The translations under genes and the position numbers were made by a program. A stretch of 37,260 bases of DNA from an uncultured Acetobacteraceae bacterium (lineage in GTDB: Bacteria; Pseudomonadota; Alphaproteobacteria; Acetobacterales; Acetobacteraceae): positions 1-37,260 of the forward strand of contig CALNAL010000325.1 of NCBI GenBank assembly GCA_937874445.1, in the 5' to 3' direction. This document shows, piece by piece, positions 16,724 through 25,461 of the stretch. How positions within the stretch are numbered: position 1 is the stretch's first letter; every line of letters begins with the position of its first letter. Under the pieces are notes generated by a model. That model had not been told where the DNA came from. It saw only the letters and a list, made by a program, of their open reading frames with translations, and did not search any database.

Positions 16724-19153
16724 CTATGCGCGGGCCACATCGACGAGGCTGGTGTGCATCGGGTCGCCCTTGGCCAGCGGGCTCGGGCGCAGACTGGTCA
16801 GCACATTGGGGCAGCCGGCATGGTCGCGTCCCTGGGCATCGGGCTCGTACCAGGCGCCCTCGGGCAGCAACACCACGCCGGGCATCACCCGCGGCGTCAC
16901 CTTGGCAGGAATAAAGCTGGCACCACGATCGTTGAAGACGCGCACCGGGTCCCCGGCGCGGATGCCGCGGGCCCCGGCATCGGCGGGATTGATCCACAGC
17001 TCCTGCGGCGCGACCTCCTTCAGCCACGGCACGTTGCCATAGGTGGAATGGGTGCGCTGCTTGTAGTGGAAAGTCACCAGCTGCAGCGGAAACTGCTTGC
17101 GCCGGGCGCCGAGATAACCTTCCGGCTCCGTTACGAATTCCGGCAGCGCCGCAATCCGCTCGCCCGGCAGCAGTTCCCACGTATGGGAGATATCCCACAG
17201 GCGCTTGGAGAAGATCTCGATCTTGCCCGAGGGGGTGGCCAGCGGGTGCGCCTGCGGGTCCTCGCGGAAATCCTTCAGCGCGACGAAGGGCTTTCCCGCG
17301 AGATGCACCTTCATCACGCCCTGCCTGAAGGCATCCGCGAGGGTCGCCGGCGCCTCGGGGAACTTCTGGCGCGTCTGCTCGAGCACCCATTGCAACCACT
17401 CCTCGCGGGTGCGGCCCTCGGTGAATTTCTCGCGGATGCCGAGGCGCTGGGCGATGTCGGCGCAGATCGTGTAGATGTCGCGGCATTCGAACAGCGGCGC
17501 GACGGCCCGCTCGCCGAACACCATGTAGGGCATCACGCTGATCGCATCGGAGGTGGAGAACTCGTTCTCCTCGAGGTTGGTGGTGCCGGGCAGCAGCACG
17601 TCGGCAAACTTCGCCGACGAGGTCATGTGGTTGTCGATCACCACGATCATCTCGCACTTGGTGTCGTCGGCGAGAATCTCGGTGGTGCGGTTAATGTCGG
17701 CATGCTGGTTGACCAGTGCGTTGCCGGCGTAGTTCCAGATGAACTTGATCGGCGCCTTGAGCCGGTCGGTCCCCTTCACGCCGTCGCGCGTCGCTGTCAT
17801 CTCGGTGCCGCGGAAGATCGCGTCGGTCCACATGAAGACCGAGATCGAATCCTTCACCGGATTGGTCAGGGTGGGGAACTTGCCGAAGGGCGGATAGATC
17901 GACCCCTCGCGCACGCCGGTCGAACCGCCCTGGATGCCGACGTTGCCAGAGAGGATGGCGAGCAGCGCGATGGCGCGGCAGGCATCCTCGCCGTTGAAGT
18001 GGCGCTGCGGCCCCCAGCCCTGGGTGATGTAGCAGGGCTTGGCCTGGGCGACCTGGCGGGCCAGGCGGATGATGGTCTCGGGCGGGATGCCGGTGATGGC
18101 GGCGGCCCAGGCGGGGGTCTTGGCCACGCCGTCGGGCCCCTCGCCCAGCACGTAGGATTTGTAGCAGGCGGTGGCCGGCACGCCCTCGGGCATGTGGGCC
18201 GCGTCGAAACCGATGCAGTATTTGTCGAGGAAATCCTGGTCGAGCAGCCCCTCGGCGATCATCACCCACGCCATCGCGGCCACCAGCGCGGCGTCGGTGC
18301 CGGGACGGATGGGAATCCACTCGTCGGCGATCGCCGCGGTATCGGTGAAGGTGGGATCGATGACGATCAGCTTCACGTCGCTCTCTTTGCGGGCGTGGAT
18401 GAGGTCGTAGATGATACCGCCGCCGCTCATGCGGGTGGCGGCCGGGTTGTTGCCGAAGCTCACGACAAGCTTGGCATTGGCCATGTCGGCGGCCACGTTG
18501 TTGGCGCCGGTGCCGTAGAGGAACGGCATGGCGAAGGCGATCTGCGCGGTGCTGTAGGTGCCGTAGTGGTTGAGGTAGCCGCCCCAGCAGTTCATCAGCC
18601 GGGCGACCGGGGTATCGGCCGGCGGCCAGCTCTTGGAGACGCAGGCTCCCAGCGCGCCGGTGCCGTAGTTGAGATAGAAGGCCTCGTTGCCGTAGCGGGC
18701 CTGGATGTCCTTCATCCTGGCGGCGACGAGATCGAGCGCCTCGTCCCAGCTGGCGCGGCGGAACTTGCCCTCGCCGCGTTTGCCGGTGCGGATCATCGGG
18801 TATTTCAGCCGGTCGGGCGCATAGACGCGCTTGCGGAGGGAGCGGCCGCGCAGGCAGGCACGGATCTGGTGCTGGCCGTAGGAATCGTCACCCGAGGAAT
18901 CGGTGTCGATACGAGTGATGACCCCGTCCACGACATGGGGATGCAGCACGCAGCGACTGCCGCAGTTGACGTTGCAGGAGGTGGTAACGATCCGCTCGGC
19001 CGCCATCGCGGCCGACGTGGCAGGTGCGGCGCTCGCTTCGCGCAGCAGTCCCCCGCCCGTCTGCAGGGCGGCGATACCGCCGAGGGCGGCACAGAATTTC
19101 AATAGATCCCGCCGGCCGGTCCCGACAGACTCGACAGTGCCCAGCTCCCGCAT
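16724..19153 (-). CDS. dmsA: Dimethyl sulfoxide reductase catalytic subunit, Tat-exported
   Basis: This 809-residue molybdopterin-guanine-dinucleotide enzyme reduces DMSO and other S- or N-oxides in anaerobic respiration. It starts with a twin-arginine signal (GRRDLLKF, hydrophobic stretch, likely cut near ASAA, residue ~43). [4Fe-4S] ligands are C60, C64, C68 and C100. S175 in VSKSWPP aligns with the molybdenum-binding serine of E. coli DmsA. Long stretches match E. coli DmsA as I remember it, for example FGNNPAATRMSGGG, EWIPIRPGTDAALV and QGWGPQRH. GAGGGGA precedes the ATG. It is the first gene of dmsABC-torD, set between eno and kdsA. Confidence 0.96.
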   Translation of the reverse strand: MRELGTVESVGTGRRDLLKFCAALGGIAALQTGGGLLREASAAPATSAAMAAERIVTTSCNVNCGSRCVLHPHVVDGVITRIDTDSSGDDSYGQHQIRACLRGRSLRKRVYAPDRLKYPMIRTGKRGEGKFRRASWDEALDLVAARMKDIQARYGNEAFYLNYGTGALGACVSKSWPPADTPVARLMNCWGGYLNHYGTYSTAQIAFAMPFLYGTGANNVAADMANAKLVVSFGNNPAATRMSGGGIIYDLIHARKESDVKLIVIDPTFTDTAAIADEWIPIRPGTDAALVAAMAWVMIAEGLLDQDFLDKYCIGFDAAHMPEGVPATACYKSYVLGEGPDGVAKTPAWAAAITGIPPETIIRLARQVAQAKPCYITQGWGPQRHFNGEDACRAIALLAILSGNVGIQGGSTGVREGSIYPPFGKFPTLTNPVKDSISVFMWTDAIFRGTEMTATRDGVKGTDRLKAPIKFIWNYAGNALVNQHADINRTTEILADDTKCEMIVVIDNHMTSSAKFADVLLPGTTNLEENEFSTSDAISVMPYMVFGERAVAPLFECRDIYTICADIAQRLGIREKFTEGRTREEWLQWVLEQTRQKFPEAPATLADAFRQGVMKVHLAGKPFVALKDFREDPQAHPLATPSGKIEIFSKRLWDISHTWELLPGERIAALPEFVTEPEGYLGARRKQFPLQLVTFHYKQRTHSTYGNVPWLKEVAPQELWINPADAGARGIRAGDPVRVFNDRGASFIPAKVTPRVMPGVVLLPEGAWYEPDAQGRDHAGCPNVLTSLRPSPLAKGDPMHTSLVDVARA

Positions 19154-19185
19154 GACCGTCCCCTCACCAAGGATTGTTGCGAGTC

Positions 19186-19214
19186 ACTATAACGATATCG
19201 AGATCCGGACCGAA
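19186..19214 (-). promoter_or_regulatory. Candidate dmsA promoter
   Basis: On the minus strand a TATAGT (19191-19186) lies 17 bp after a weak -35 TTCGGT (19214-19209). It would give a leader of about 25 nt before dmsA. Two 8-bp palindromes, CGATATCG (19193-19200) and TATCGATA (19235-19242), have centres 42 bp apart. No clear FNR box (TTGAT-N4-ATCAA) is seen. Confidence 0.35.
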
Positions 19215-19304
19215 GCCCTTCCCGGCACCCCTGCTATCGATAAATAGTCATGACGCCCCGGCGACCAGGCCGGCCTTCGCGCCGCCGGCAGATTCCCCCG
19301 CGGG

Positions 19305-20123
19305 TCAGTGCGTCTTGACCAGCGTATCCAGCGCCCGCCACTGCGTCAGCTGAGCAGGCAGATCGGCCAGCGCGATCATGTTGGGGCCGTCGGACGGCGC
19401 ATGATCGGGGTCGGGATGGGTCTCGACGAACAGCGCCGCAACCCCCACCGCTACCGCCGCGCGGGCCAGCACCGGCACGAACTCCCGCTCCCCGCCCGAG
19501 GAGCCGCCCCGGCCACCCGGCTGCTGCACCGAATGGGTGGCGTCGAACACCACCGGATAGCCGGTGCGGGCCATGATCGGCAGGGCCCGGAAATCCGAAA
19601 CCAGTGTGTTGTAGCCGAAGGAGGCGCCGCGCTCGGTCAGCAGGATGCGCGCATTGCCGGTGGAGGCCACCTTGGCCGCGGCATTGGCGATGTCCCACGG
19701 CGCGAGAAACTGGCCCTTCTTGATGTTCACCACCCGTCCCGTCGCGCCGGCGGCCAGCAGCAGGTCCGTCTGGCGGCAGAGGAAGGCGGGAATCTGCAGC
19801 ACGTCCACCGCCTCGGCCACCGGGGCGCACTGGTCGGGCCCGTGCACGTCGGTCAGCACCGGGCAGCCGTAGGTCTCGCGCACCCGCGCGAGGATCTCCA
19901 GCCCCTGGGCCATGCCCACGCCACGCTGGGCCGAGAGCGAGGTACGATTGGCTTTGTCGAAGCTGGATTTGTAGATCCAGGCGATGCCGAGGGCGGCGCA
20001 CATCTCGTCGAGCGCCGCCGCGACCTCGAGCGCATGACTCGCGCCCTCGATCTGGCACGGCCCCGCGATCAGGACGAACGGCAGATCGTTGCCGATGGCG
20101 ATGTCACCGACCTGGACCAGCAT
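19305..20123 (-). CDS. kdsA: 3-deoxy-8-phosphooctulonate synthase (Kdo-8-P synthase)
   Basis: This 272-residue enzyme condenses arabinose-5-phosphate with PEP on the way to Kdo of lipopolysaccharide, which shows that the cell is Gram-negative. Conserved segments are IAGPCQIEG, YKSSFDKANRTS, GCPVLTDVH, FLCRQTDLLLAA, NIKKGQFLAPWD and FDATHSVQQPGG. AAGGGGGA precedes the ATG by eight bases. It lies 96 bp after pyrG in the usual order with secG and tpiA. Confidence 0.97.
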   Translation of the reverse strand: MLVQVGDIAIGNDLPFVLIAGPCQIEGASHALEVAAALDEMCAALGIAWIYKSSFDKANRTSLSAQRGVGMAQGLEILARVRETYGCPVLTDVHGPDQCAPVAEAVDVLQIPAFLCRQTDLLLAAGATGRVVNIKKGQFLAPWDIANAAAKVASTGNARILLTERGASFGYNTLVSDFRALPIMARTGYPVVFDATHSVQQPGGRGGSSGGEREFVPVLARAAVAVGVAALFVETHPDPDHAPSDGPNMIALADLPAQLTQWRALDTLVKTH

Positions 20124-20175
20124 CGGCCCTGTCCCCCTTGTTTGGCCGACGTTTTGCCGGCCGTGGTACCCTTGT

Positions 20176-20220
20176 CAACCCAGCCCGCGCCAACCCAGCC
20201 CGCGCCAACCCAGCTCGCGT
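20176..20220. repeat. 15-bp tandem repeat x3 at the pyrG 3' end
   Basis: Three adjacent copies of CAACCCAGCCCGCGC are seen: two perfect, and the third with two changes at 20206-20220. They lie between pyrG and kdsA, and the last base belongs to the pyrG stop codon. The repeat is non-coding and probably arose by slippage. Confidence 0.85.
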
Positions 20221-21866
20221 CAGACCAGCCGCGCCTGGCGCACCGAGGCGGCGATGAAAGCCTTGAATAGCGGATGCGGGGCGAAAGGCTTGGATTTCAG
20301 CTCCGGATGGAACTGCACGCCGATGAACCAGGGATGGTTCGGATACTCGATGATCTCCGGCAGTACCCCGTCGGGCGACATGCCCGAGAAGCGCATCCCG
20401 GCGGCCTCGAGCCGGTCCTTGTAGCGGACGTTGACCTCGTAGCGGTGGCGATGGCGCTCGCGGATGTCGCGTGCCCCCTCGTAGACCGCACGCACCAGCG
20501 AGCCCTCGGCCAGCACCGCCGGATAGGCGCCCAGCCGCATGGTGCCGCCCATGTTGCCCCCGGCGGCGCGGCGCTCGATCTCGTTGCCCTTGGCCCATTC
20601 GGTCAGCAGCCCCACCACCGGCTCCTCACAAGGGCCGAACTCGGTGGAGGAGGCGTGCGGCAGCCCGGCGAGGTGGCGGGCGCATTCGATGACCGCCATT
20701 TGCATGCCGAAGCAGATGCCCAGGAACGGCACCTTGTGCTCGCGGGCGAAACGCACCGCGGCGATCTTGCCCTCGGTGCCGCGCTCGCCGAAGCCGCCCG
20801 GCACCAGGATGCCGTTGACCCCCTCCAGCCGCGTCACCGCGTCGGGCTTCTCGAAGATCTCCGAATCCAGCCAGTCGAGCCGGACCTTCACGCGGTTGGC
20901 GATGCCGCCGTGGGCCAGCGCCTCGTTGAGCGATTTATACGAGTCGAGCAGATGGATGTACTTGCCCACCACGGCGATCCGCACCTCGCCTTCGGGCGCC
21001 CGGACGGTCTCGACGATGTTCTTCCAGCGGCTGAGGTCGGGCTCGATGTCGAAAGGCAGACCAAAGTGGCGCAGCACCTCGCGGTCGATGCCCTCGGCGT
21101 GGTAGCTGATCGGCACCTGGTAGATGGTCGGCACGTCGATGGCGGCGATCACCGCCTCGGGACGGACGTTGCAGAACAGCGCGATCTTGCGCCGCTCGTT
21201 GGGCGGGATCGGCCGGTCGCAGCGGCAGATCAGCATGTTGGCGCGGATGCCCACGTTGAGCAGCTCCTTGACGGAGTGCTGGGTGGGCTTGGTCTTCAGC
21301 TCGCCGGCCGAGGCGATGTAGGGCAGCAGGGTGAGATGGACGAACATCACTTTCTCGGGCCCCAGCTCGTTGCCGAGCTGGCGGATCGCCTCGAGGAAGG
21401 GAAGGCTCTCGATGTCGCCCACCGTGCCGCCGATCTCGACCAGCACGAAGTCGGCCTCTTTGCCGTCCTCCTCGGTGAGATCGCGGGTGATGACGTCTTT
21501 GATGGCGTCGGTGATGTGGGGGATCACCTGCACCGTCGCCCCGAGATAGTCGCCGCGACGCTCGCGGGCGATCACCTCGGAATAGATCTTGCCGGTGGTG
21601 GCGTTGTCTGAGCGCGAGGTATGCACCCCGGTGAAGCGCTCGTAGTGACCGAGATCGAGGTCAGTCTCCGCCCCGTCGTCGGTGACGAACACCTCGCCGT
21701 GCTGCAACGGGCTCATCGTGCCCGGGTCAACGTTGAGGTAGGGGTCGAGCTTGCGCAGCCTCACCCGATAGCCACGCGCCTGCAGCAACGCACCCAGCGC
21801 TGCGGAGGCGATGCCCTTGCCGAGGGAGGAAACCACGCCGCCGGTAATGAACACAAACCGCGTCAT
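20220..21866 (-). CDS. pyrG: CTP synthase
   Basis: This 548-residue enzyme aminates UTP to CTP using glutamine. The N-terminal synthetase domain begins MTRFVFITGGVVSSLGKG (P-loop), followed by LRKLDPYLNVDPGTMSP and EIGGTVGDIESLPF. The C-terminal class I glutamine amidotransferase has the nucleophile in GICFGMQMAVIE and the closing GVQFHPELKSKP. The start at 21866 is fixed by homology; the frame extends further upstream but that part has no family match. It is likely cotranscribed with secG and kdsA. Confidence 0.97.
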   Translation of the reverse strand: MTRFVFITGGVVSSLGKGIASAALGALLQARGYRVRLRKLDPYLNVDPGTMSPLQHGEVFVTDDGAETDLDLGHYERFTGVHTSRSDNATTGKIYSEVIARERRGDYLGATVQVIPHITDAIKDVITRDLTEEDGKEADFVLVEIGGTVGDIESLPFLEAIRQLGNELGPEKVMFVHLTLLPYIASAGELKTKPTQHSVKELLNVGIRANMLICRCDRPIPPNERRKIALFCNVRPEAVIAAIDVPTIYQVPISYHAEGIDREVLRHFGLPFDIEPDLSRWKNIVETVRAPEGEVRIAVVGKYIHLLDSYKSLNEALAHGGIANRVKVRLDWLDSEIFEKPDAVTRLEGVNGILVPGGFGERGTEGKIAAVRFAREHKVPFLGICFGMQMAVIECARHLAGLPHASSTEFGPCEEPVVGLLTEWAKGNEIERRAAGGNMGGTMRLGAYPAVLAEGSLVRAVYEGARDIRERHRHRYEVNVRYKDRLEAAGMRFSGMSPDGVLPEIIEYPNHPWFIGVQFHPELKSKPFAPHPLFKAFIAASVRQARLV

Positions 21867-21990
21867 GGGAGGCCTGTATAGGCGCTCTTCCGAGTCGCCC
21901 GAAGGGCCGCCGGAGCAGAGCGCATGGAGGGAGGTCTGCGTCCACCGCAGGGCGGGCACAGACCGGGGGAAAACAAAGAGCCGATCGCCG

Positions 21991-22341
21991 CTACTTGGTG
22001 GGCACGACAGGTCCGTTGGGCGCCGCCGGGACCGGGGTGGCCGGGGCAGACGAGGCCGGGGCGGACGTGGTCGCAGTCGGGGCCGGCACGTCGAGAATCG
22101 AGCGCTGCACCGAGGTGCCCTTGTTGAGGATCGCCAGCGTCAGCGACAGCCCGAAAAACACCGTGCCGAGAATGGCCGTGGTGCGGGTCAGCAGGTTGGC
22201 GGTGCCGCGCCCGCTCATGAAGGAGCCCATGCCCTGCGAGGAGCCGATTCCCAGGCCGCCGCCCTCGCTGCGCTGGATCAGCACAATGCCGATCAGGGCC
22301 AACGTGACGAACAGGTGGATGATGAGCAGGACTGTGATCAT
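21991..22341 (-). CDS. secG: Protein-export membrane protein SecG
   Basis: This 116-residue auxiliary subunit of the SecYEG translocon has two transmembrane helices (residues ~2-21 and ~54-72). Between them is the conserved RSEGGGLGIGSSQGMGSFMSGRGTANLLTRTTA. An Ala/Pro/Thr-rich tail from ~88 is low complexity, as in many alphaproteobacterial SecG proteins. It lies between tpiA and pyrG, the common order, 124 bp before pyrG. Confidence 0.94.
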   Translation of the reverse strand: MITVLLIIHLFVTLALIGIVLIQRSEGGGLGIGSSQGMGSFMSGRGTANLLTRTTAILGTVFFGLSLTLAILNKGTSVQRSILDVPAPTATTSAPASSAPATPVPAAPNGPVVPTK

Positions 22342-22474
22342 GAGGGGTCCAAACCAGGGAGGCGACAGCGGCGCGTTCTAGCCGCAACCGCCGCGGTTGC
22401 ATAGATGCACGGGGCCCCGCCGCACGCGGGGCTCCGTTCCGCCAGCCCGTCGGCCGGGTCGTGCCGCGGGGTGG

Positions 22475-22600
22475 CAAGGCAAGCAAGGCTAAGGTGTTCT
22501 TCCTTCGAGAAAGAAGAACCAAGAAAGCTTCATTCGTTAAGCCTCCGCGCCAGAGTCAGACGCGGAGCCAGAGGAACAGAAGTCCTTGTTTGCTTCCTTA
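22475..22600 (+). repeat. Composite palindromic repeat, copy C
   Basis: Hairpin 1 is at 22496-22519 with one mismatch. Hairpin 2 is at 22543-22567 with arms CTCCGCG/CGCGGAG. Hairpin 3 has decayed to a T-rich stretch (22580-22600). One base pair of hairpin 1 is changed on both sides compared with copy B (C-G to T-A), which keeps pairing. The copy lies in the 302-bp gap between tpiA and secG (22342-22643). Otherwise that gap holds only GC-rich sequence with no identified gene. Confidence 0.82.
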
Positions 22601-22643
22601 TTCCTTCCTTCCCGGGCGCAAAACCCAGCCCGGGAGGGGCACG

Positions 22644-23399
22644 CTAGCCGCCGACCGCCGCCTCGGCAATCGCCAAGAAATCCGGGGCCTTGAGCGAGGC
22701 GCCGCCGATCAGCCCGCCGCCCACCTCCGGCAGCGCCAGCAGCGCCTTGGCGTTGGCCGGCTTCATCGAGCCGCCGTAGAGGATGCGCACCCCCTGCCCG
22801 GCCGGACCGAGATGGGCCAGGAGGGTCTTGCGAATGAAGGCGTGCATGGCCGCCACGTCGGCTTCGGTGGGCGTGCGCCCCGTGCCGATCGCCCACACCG
22901 GCTCGTAGGCCACCACGCCGACGGAAGCCCCGGAGCTGGCGAAATCCTTGGGCAGGGAGCCGACCAGCTGCGCGCCCACCACCTCCTCCTGCCGGCCAGC
23001 CAGGCGCTGTGCCTCGGTCTCGCCCACGCAGACGATGGGGGTCAGCCCGGCGGTGACCGCAGCGTCCACCTTGGCCAGCACCATCGCATCGGTCTCGCCA
23101 TGGTCGGCGCGGCGCTCGGAATGGCCGAGGATCACCCAGGTGGCTCCGGCGTCGCGCAGCATGGCGGCGGAGATGTCGCCGGTATGAGCGCCCTTCTCCT
23201 CGGCGTGACAATCCTGCCCGCCCACGCCGATTCCGCAGCCCGACAGGGTGGCCGCGACGATGTGCACGGCAGTGGCGGGTGGGCAGACCAGCAGATCGCA
23301 GGCCAGCCCCGCCGCGGCGGCCGAGATGTGCTGGGCGAGGGTCGTCGCCTCGGTCAGCAGCCCGTTCATCTTCCAGTTCCCGGCGATCAACTGACGCAT
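22644..23399 (-). CDS. tpiA: Triosephosphate isomerase
   Basis: This 251-residue TIM barrel interconverts dihydroxyacetone phosphate and glyceraldehyde-3-phosphate. Active-site residues are K11 (GNWKMNG), the histidine in LGHSERR and the glutamate in AYEPVWAIGTG. ILYGGSMKPANA and GGASL bind phosphate. The ATG at 23399 directly follows GGAAGGAGAGAG. A longer frame to 23462 runs through leader hairpins and is rejected. It is divergent from ppiD. Confidence 0.97.
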   Translation of the reverse strand: MRQLIAGNWKMNGLLTEATTLAQHISAAAAGLACDLLVCPPATAVHIVAATLSGCGIGVGGQDCHAEEKGAHTGDISAAMLRDAGATWVILGHSERRADHGETDAMVLAKVDAAVTAGLTPIVCVGETEAQRLAGRQEEVVGAQLVGSLPKDFASSGASVGVVAYEPVWAIGTGRTPTEADVAAMHAFIRKTLLAHLGPAGQGVRILYGGSMKPANAKALLALPEVGGGLIGGASLKAPDFLAIAEAAVGG

Positions 23400-23414
23400 C
23401 TCTCTCTCCTTCCG

Positions 23415-23466
23415 GGGCGGATCCGCCCTCTGGTGACACCCGTTCGGGGTGTCTCTCTGCATTATA
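23415..23466 (-). promoter_or_regulatory. tpiA promoter and structured leader
   Basis: On the minus strand a perfect -10 TATAAT (23466-23461) is followed by a predicted start near 23454. The leader then begins almost at once with hairpin 23453-23435 (7-bp stem GACACCC/GGGTGTC). Next comes the 14-bp perfect palindrome GGGCGGATCCGCCC (23428-23415), then the Shine-Dalgarno. No good -35 was found. Hairpins at the 5' end are known to stabilise mRNA; that role here is inferred. Confidence 0.5.
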
Positions 23467-23547
23467 CGGGCAGGCTCCTAGCGCAGGGAGGCTGGCAAAC
23501 CAAGGGGGCAGGACTTATGGTGCGCCGCCTTCTGCTCGGGAACTCGC

Positions 23548-25461
23548 ATGCTTGCATCACTCCGCGGCGGCCTCAACAAGTGGTACGCCCGCCTCTTCTT
23601 CGGCTTCCTCGTGCTCCTGTTCGTGGCCTGGGGCGTCGGCTCTGACCTGCTGAACCTGATCAGCGGCTCCTCCGACACCGCTGCCGCCCATGTAGGCGCG
23701 CGCTCCATCGAGATGCCCGAGCTGCAGGACGCCTACCGTCGTCAGCTCGCCCAGGTGACGCAGCAGCTGGGCCGCAACGCCGACCCGACCCCGGAGATCC
23801 GCTCCGCCGTTCTCCAGCAGGTGCTGACCCGCCTGATCACCCAGTCGGCGATGACCCAGGCGGCCGCGCGCGACGGCCTGGTCGCCCCCGAGGAGGCCCA
23901 GCGCCAGGCGGTCTATGCCATCCCCGCTTTCCACGGCCCCGATGGCAAGTTCAGCCGTGACGCCTTCGAGCAGGCGCTGCGCAACAACAATCTCACCGAG
24001 GCGCGCTTCCTCGGCCTGGTCAGCCAGGACCTGCTGGACCGCCAGTTCACCGAGCCGCTGCGCTCCGGCGTCGCCGCCCCCGACGTGCTGGTCGCCAAGG
24101 TCTATGCCTTCCAACACGAGCAGCGTACCACCGCGATGGTGGAGCTGCCCTTTGACGATGCAGCCGAGCCCCCCGCCCCCAGTGATCTGCAGCTCGCCCG
24201 CTGGTACGAAAACCACAAGGACTCCCTCTATTCCACGCCCGAGATGCGCCGCATCAAGCTGGTGGTGCTCTCGCCCGACACCGTGGCCAAGGACATCAAG
24301 GTCACCGACGAGGAACTCCAGGCCGCCTGGGAGCAGGCCAAGGACCGACTCAGCAAGCCGGAAACCCGCGCCGCCGAGGTGGTGCTGCTCTCCGACCATG
24401 CCAAAGCCGAAGCCCTGCTGAAGTTCTGGCAGGCGACCCCCGACTGGAACGCGGTGCGCACAGAGGCCGCCAAGGAGGGCGGCTCGCCGATCGACCTGCC
24501 GGCCTCGGCGCGCGACCAGATCCCCTCCCCCGAACTCGCCGCCGCGCTGTTCTCCGCCGCCCCCAACCAGGTGGACGGCCCGGTGCAGACCGCGCTCGGC
24601 TGGTACGCCTTCCGCGTCACCGCGGTGACGCCGGCCCAGGAGACCACCTTCGCCGAGGCCAAGCCCGAGCTGACCAAGCAGGTCATCGCCGGCAAGGCCA
24701 CCGACCTCATCTACGATCGCGCCAACAAGATCGATGACCTGCTCTCGGGCGGCGTGACGCTCGATTCCCTGCCGGGCGACCTGGGCCTGGCCGCGGCCAG
24801 CGGCACCATGGATGCCAAGGGCGATACCGCCGATGGCACCCCGGCCCCGATTCCCGGTGACGAGGCCCTGCACGAGGCGGTGGTGCAGGCGGTGTTCGCC
24901 GCCAAGCCCGGCGAGCCCCCCCACCTGCTGCCCGTAGGCGAGAACGGCACAGACGGCTTCTTCGCCTTCGCGCTCGAGGACATCATCCCCCCCGCCCCCA
25001 GGCCGCAGGCCGCGGTGGCCGACAAGCTGCGTGCCGACTGGATCGCCGACGCCCGCCGTACCGAACAGAACAAGGCCGCGACCGCGATCATGACCGCCGT
25101 CAAGTCCGGGCAGGACCTCGCGGCGGCGGCGGGCGGACGGGAGGTGCGCACGCTCGCACCGGTCTCGCGCATCGCCCCCGCGCGCGACATGCCCGTCCAG
25201 CTCCTGGCGCCGCTGTTCACGCTCAAGCAGGGCGAGCCGACCATGGTGGAAACCCCCACCGGCTTCGTTGTCGCAGTGCTGACCAAGATCACCGAGTCCG
25301 ACCCCGCCGCCGACCCGATCGGCTATGGCCAGATCCGCGACGCGCTGAGTCGCGCGCTGGGCGACGACGTCGAGATCACCCTGGCCACGGCGGTGCGCGA
25401 GCGTGCCAACCCGCGCATCAACCGCACCCAGATCGACAACATGCTGCGCCAGAACGACTAG
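23548..25461 (+). CDS. ppiD: PpiD-like periplasmic peptidyl-prolyl isomerase/chaperone
   Basis: This 637-residue inner-membrane-anchored folding factor begins MLASLRGGLNKWYARLFFGFL, with one transmembrane helix at residues ~15-35. A SurA/PpiD-type helical N-terminal domain (~40-220), a parvulin-like central domain (~260-385) and a helical C-terminal domain follow. Its place next to tpiA is the common alphaproteobacterial order. The central domain looks divergent, so chaperone activity is more certain than isomerase activity. Its TAG stop shares CTAG with the stop of the convergent methyltransferase gene. Confidence 0.88.
   Translation: MLASLRGGLNKWYARLFFGFLVLLFVAWGVGSDLLNLISGSSDTAAAHVGARSIEMPELQDAYRRQLAQVTQQLGRNADPTPEIRSAVLQQVLTRLITQSAMTQAAARDGLVAPEEAQRQAVYAIPAFHGPDGKFSRDAFEQALRNNNLTEARFLGLVSQDLLDRQFTEPLRSGVAAPDVLVAKVYAFQHEQRTTAMVELPFDDAAEPPAPSDLQLARWYENHKDSLYSTPEMRRIKLVVLSPDTVAKDIKVTDEELQAAWEQAKDRLSKPETRAAEVVLLSDHAKAEALLKFWQATPDWNAVRTEAAKEGGSPIDLPASARDQIPSPELAAALFSAAPNQVDGPVQTALGWYAFRVTAVTPAQETTFAEAKPELTKQVIAGKATDLIYDRANKIDDLLSGGVTLDSLPGDLGLAAASGTMDAKGDTADGTPAPIPGDEALHEAVVQAVFAAKPGEPPHLLPVGENGTDGFFAFALEDIIPPAPRPQAAVADKLRADWIADARRTEQNKAATAIMTAVKSGQDLAAAAGGREVRTLAPVSRIAPARDMPVQLLAPLFTLKQGEPTMVETPTGFVVAVLTKITESDPAADPIGYGQIRDALSRALGDDVEITLATAVRERANPRINRTQIDNMLRQND

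Noticed and set aside
16547..19105. Very long open frame on the plus strand opposite dmsA
   Set aside because: It is the antisense shadow of dmsA, a common effect of strong third-position GC. It has low-complexity His/Gly/Asp composition and no recognisable domain.
19154..19304. FNR/Crp-type box for anaerobic control of dmsA
   Set aside because: No TTGAT-N4-ATCAA or close variant was found; only two unrelated 8-bp palindromes are present.
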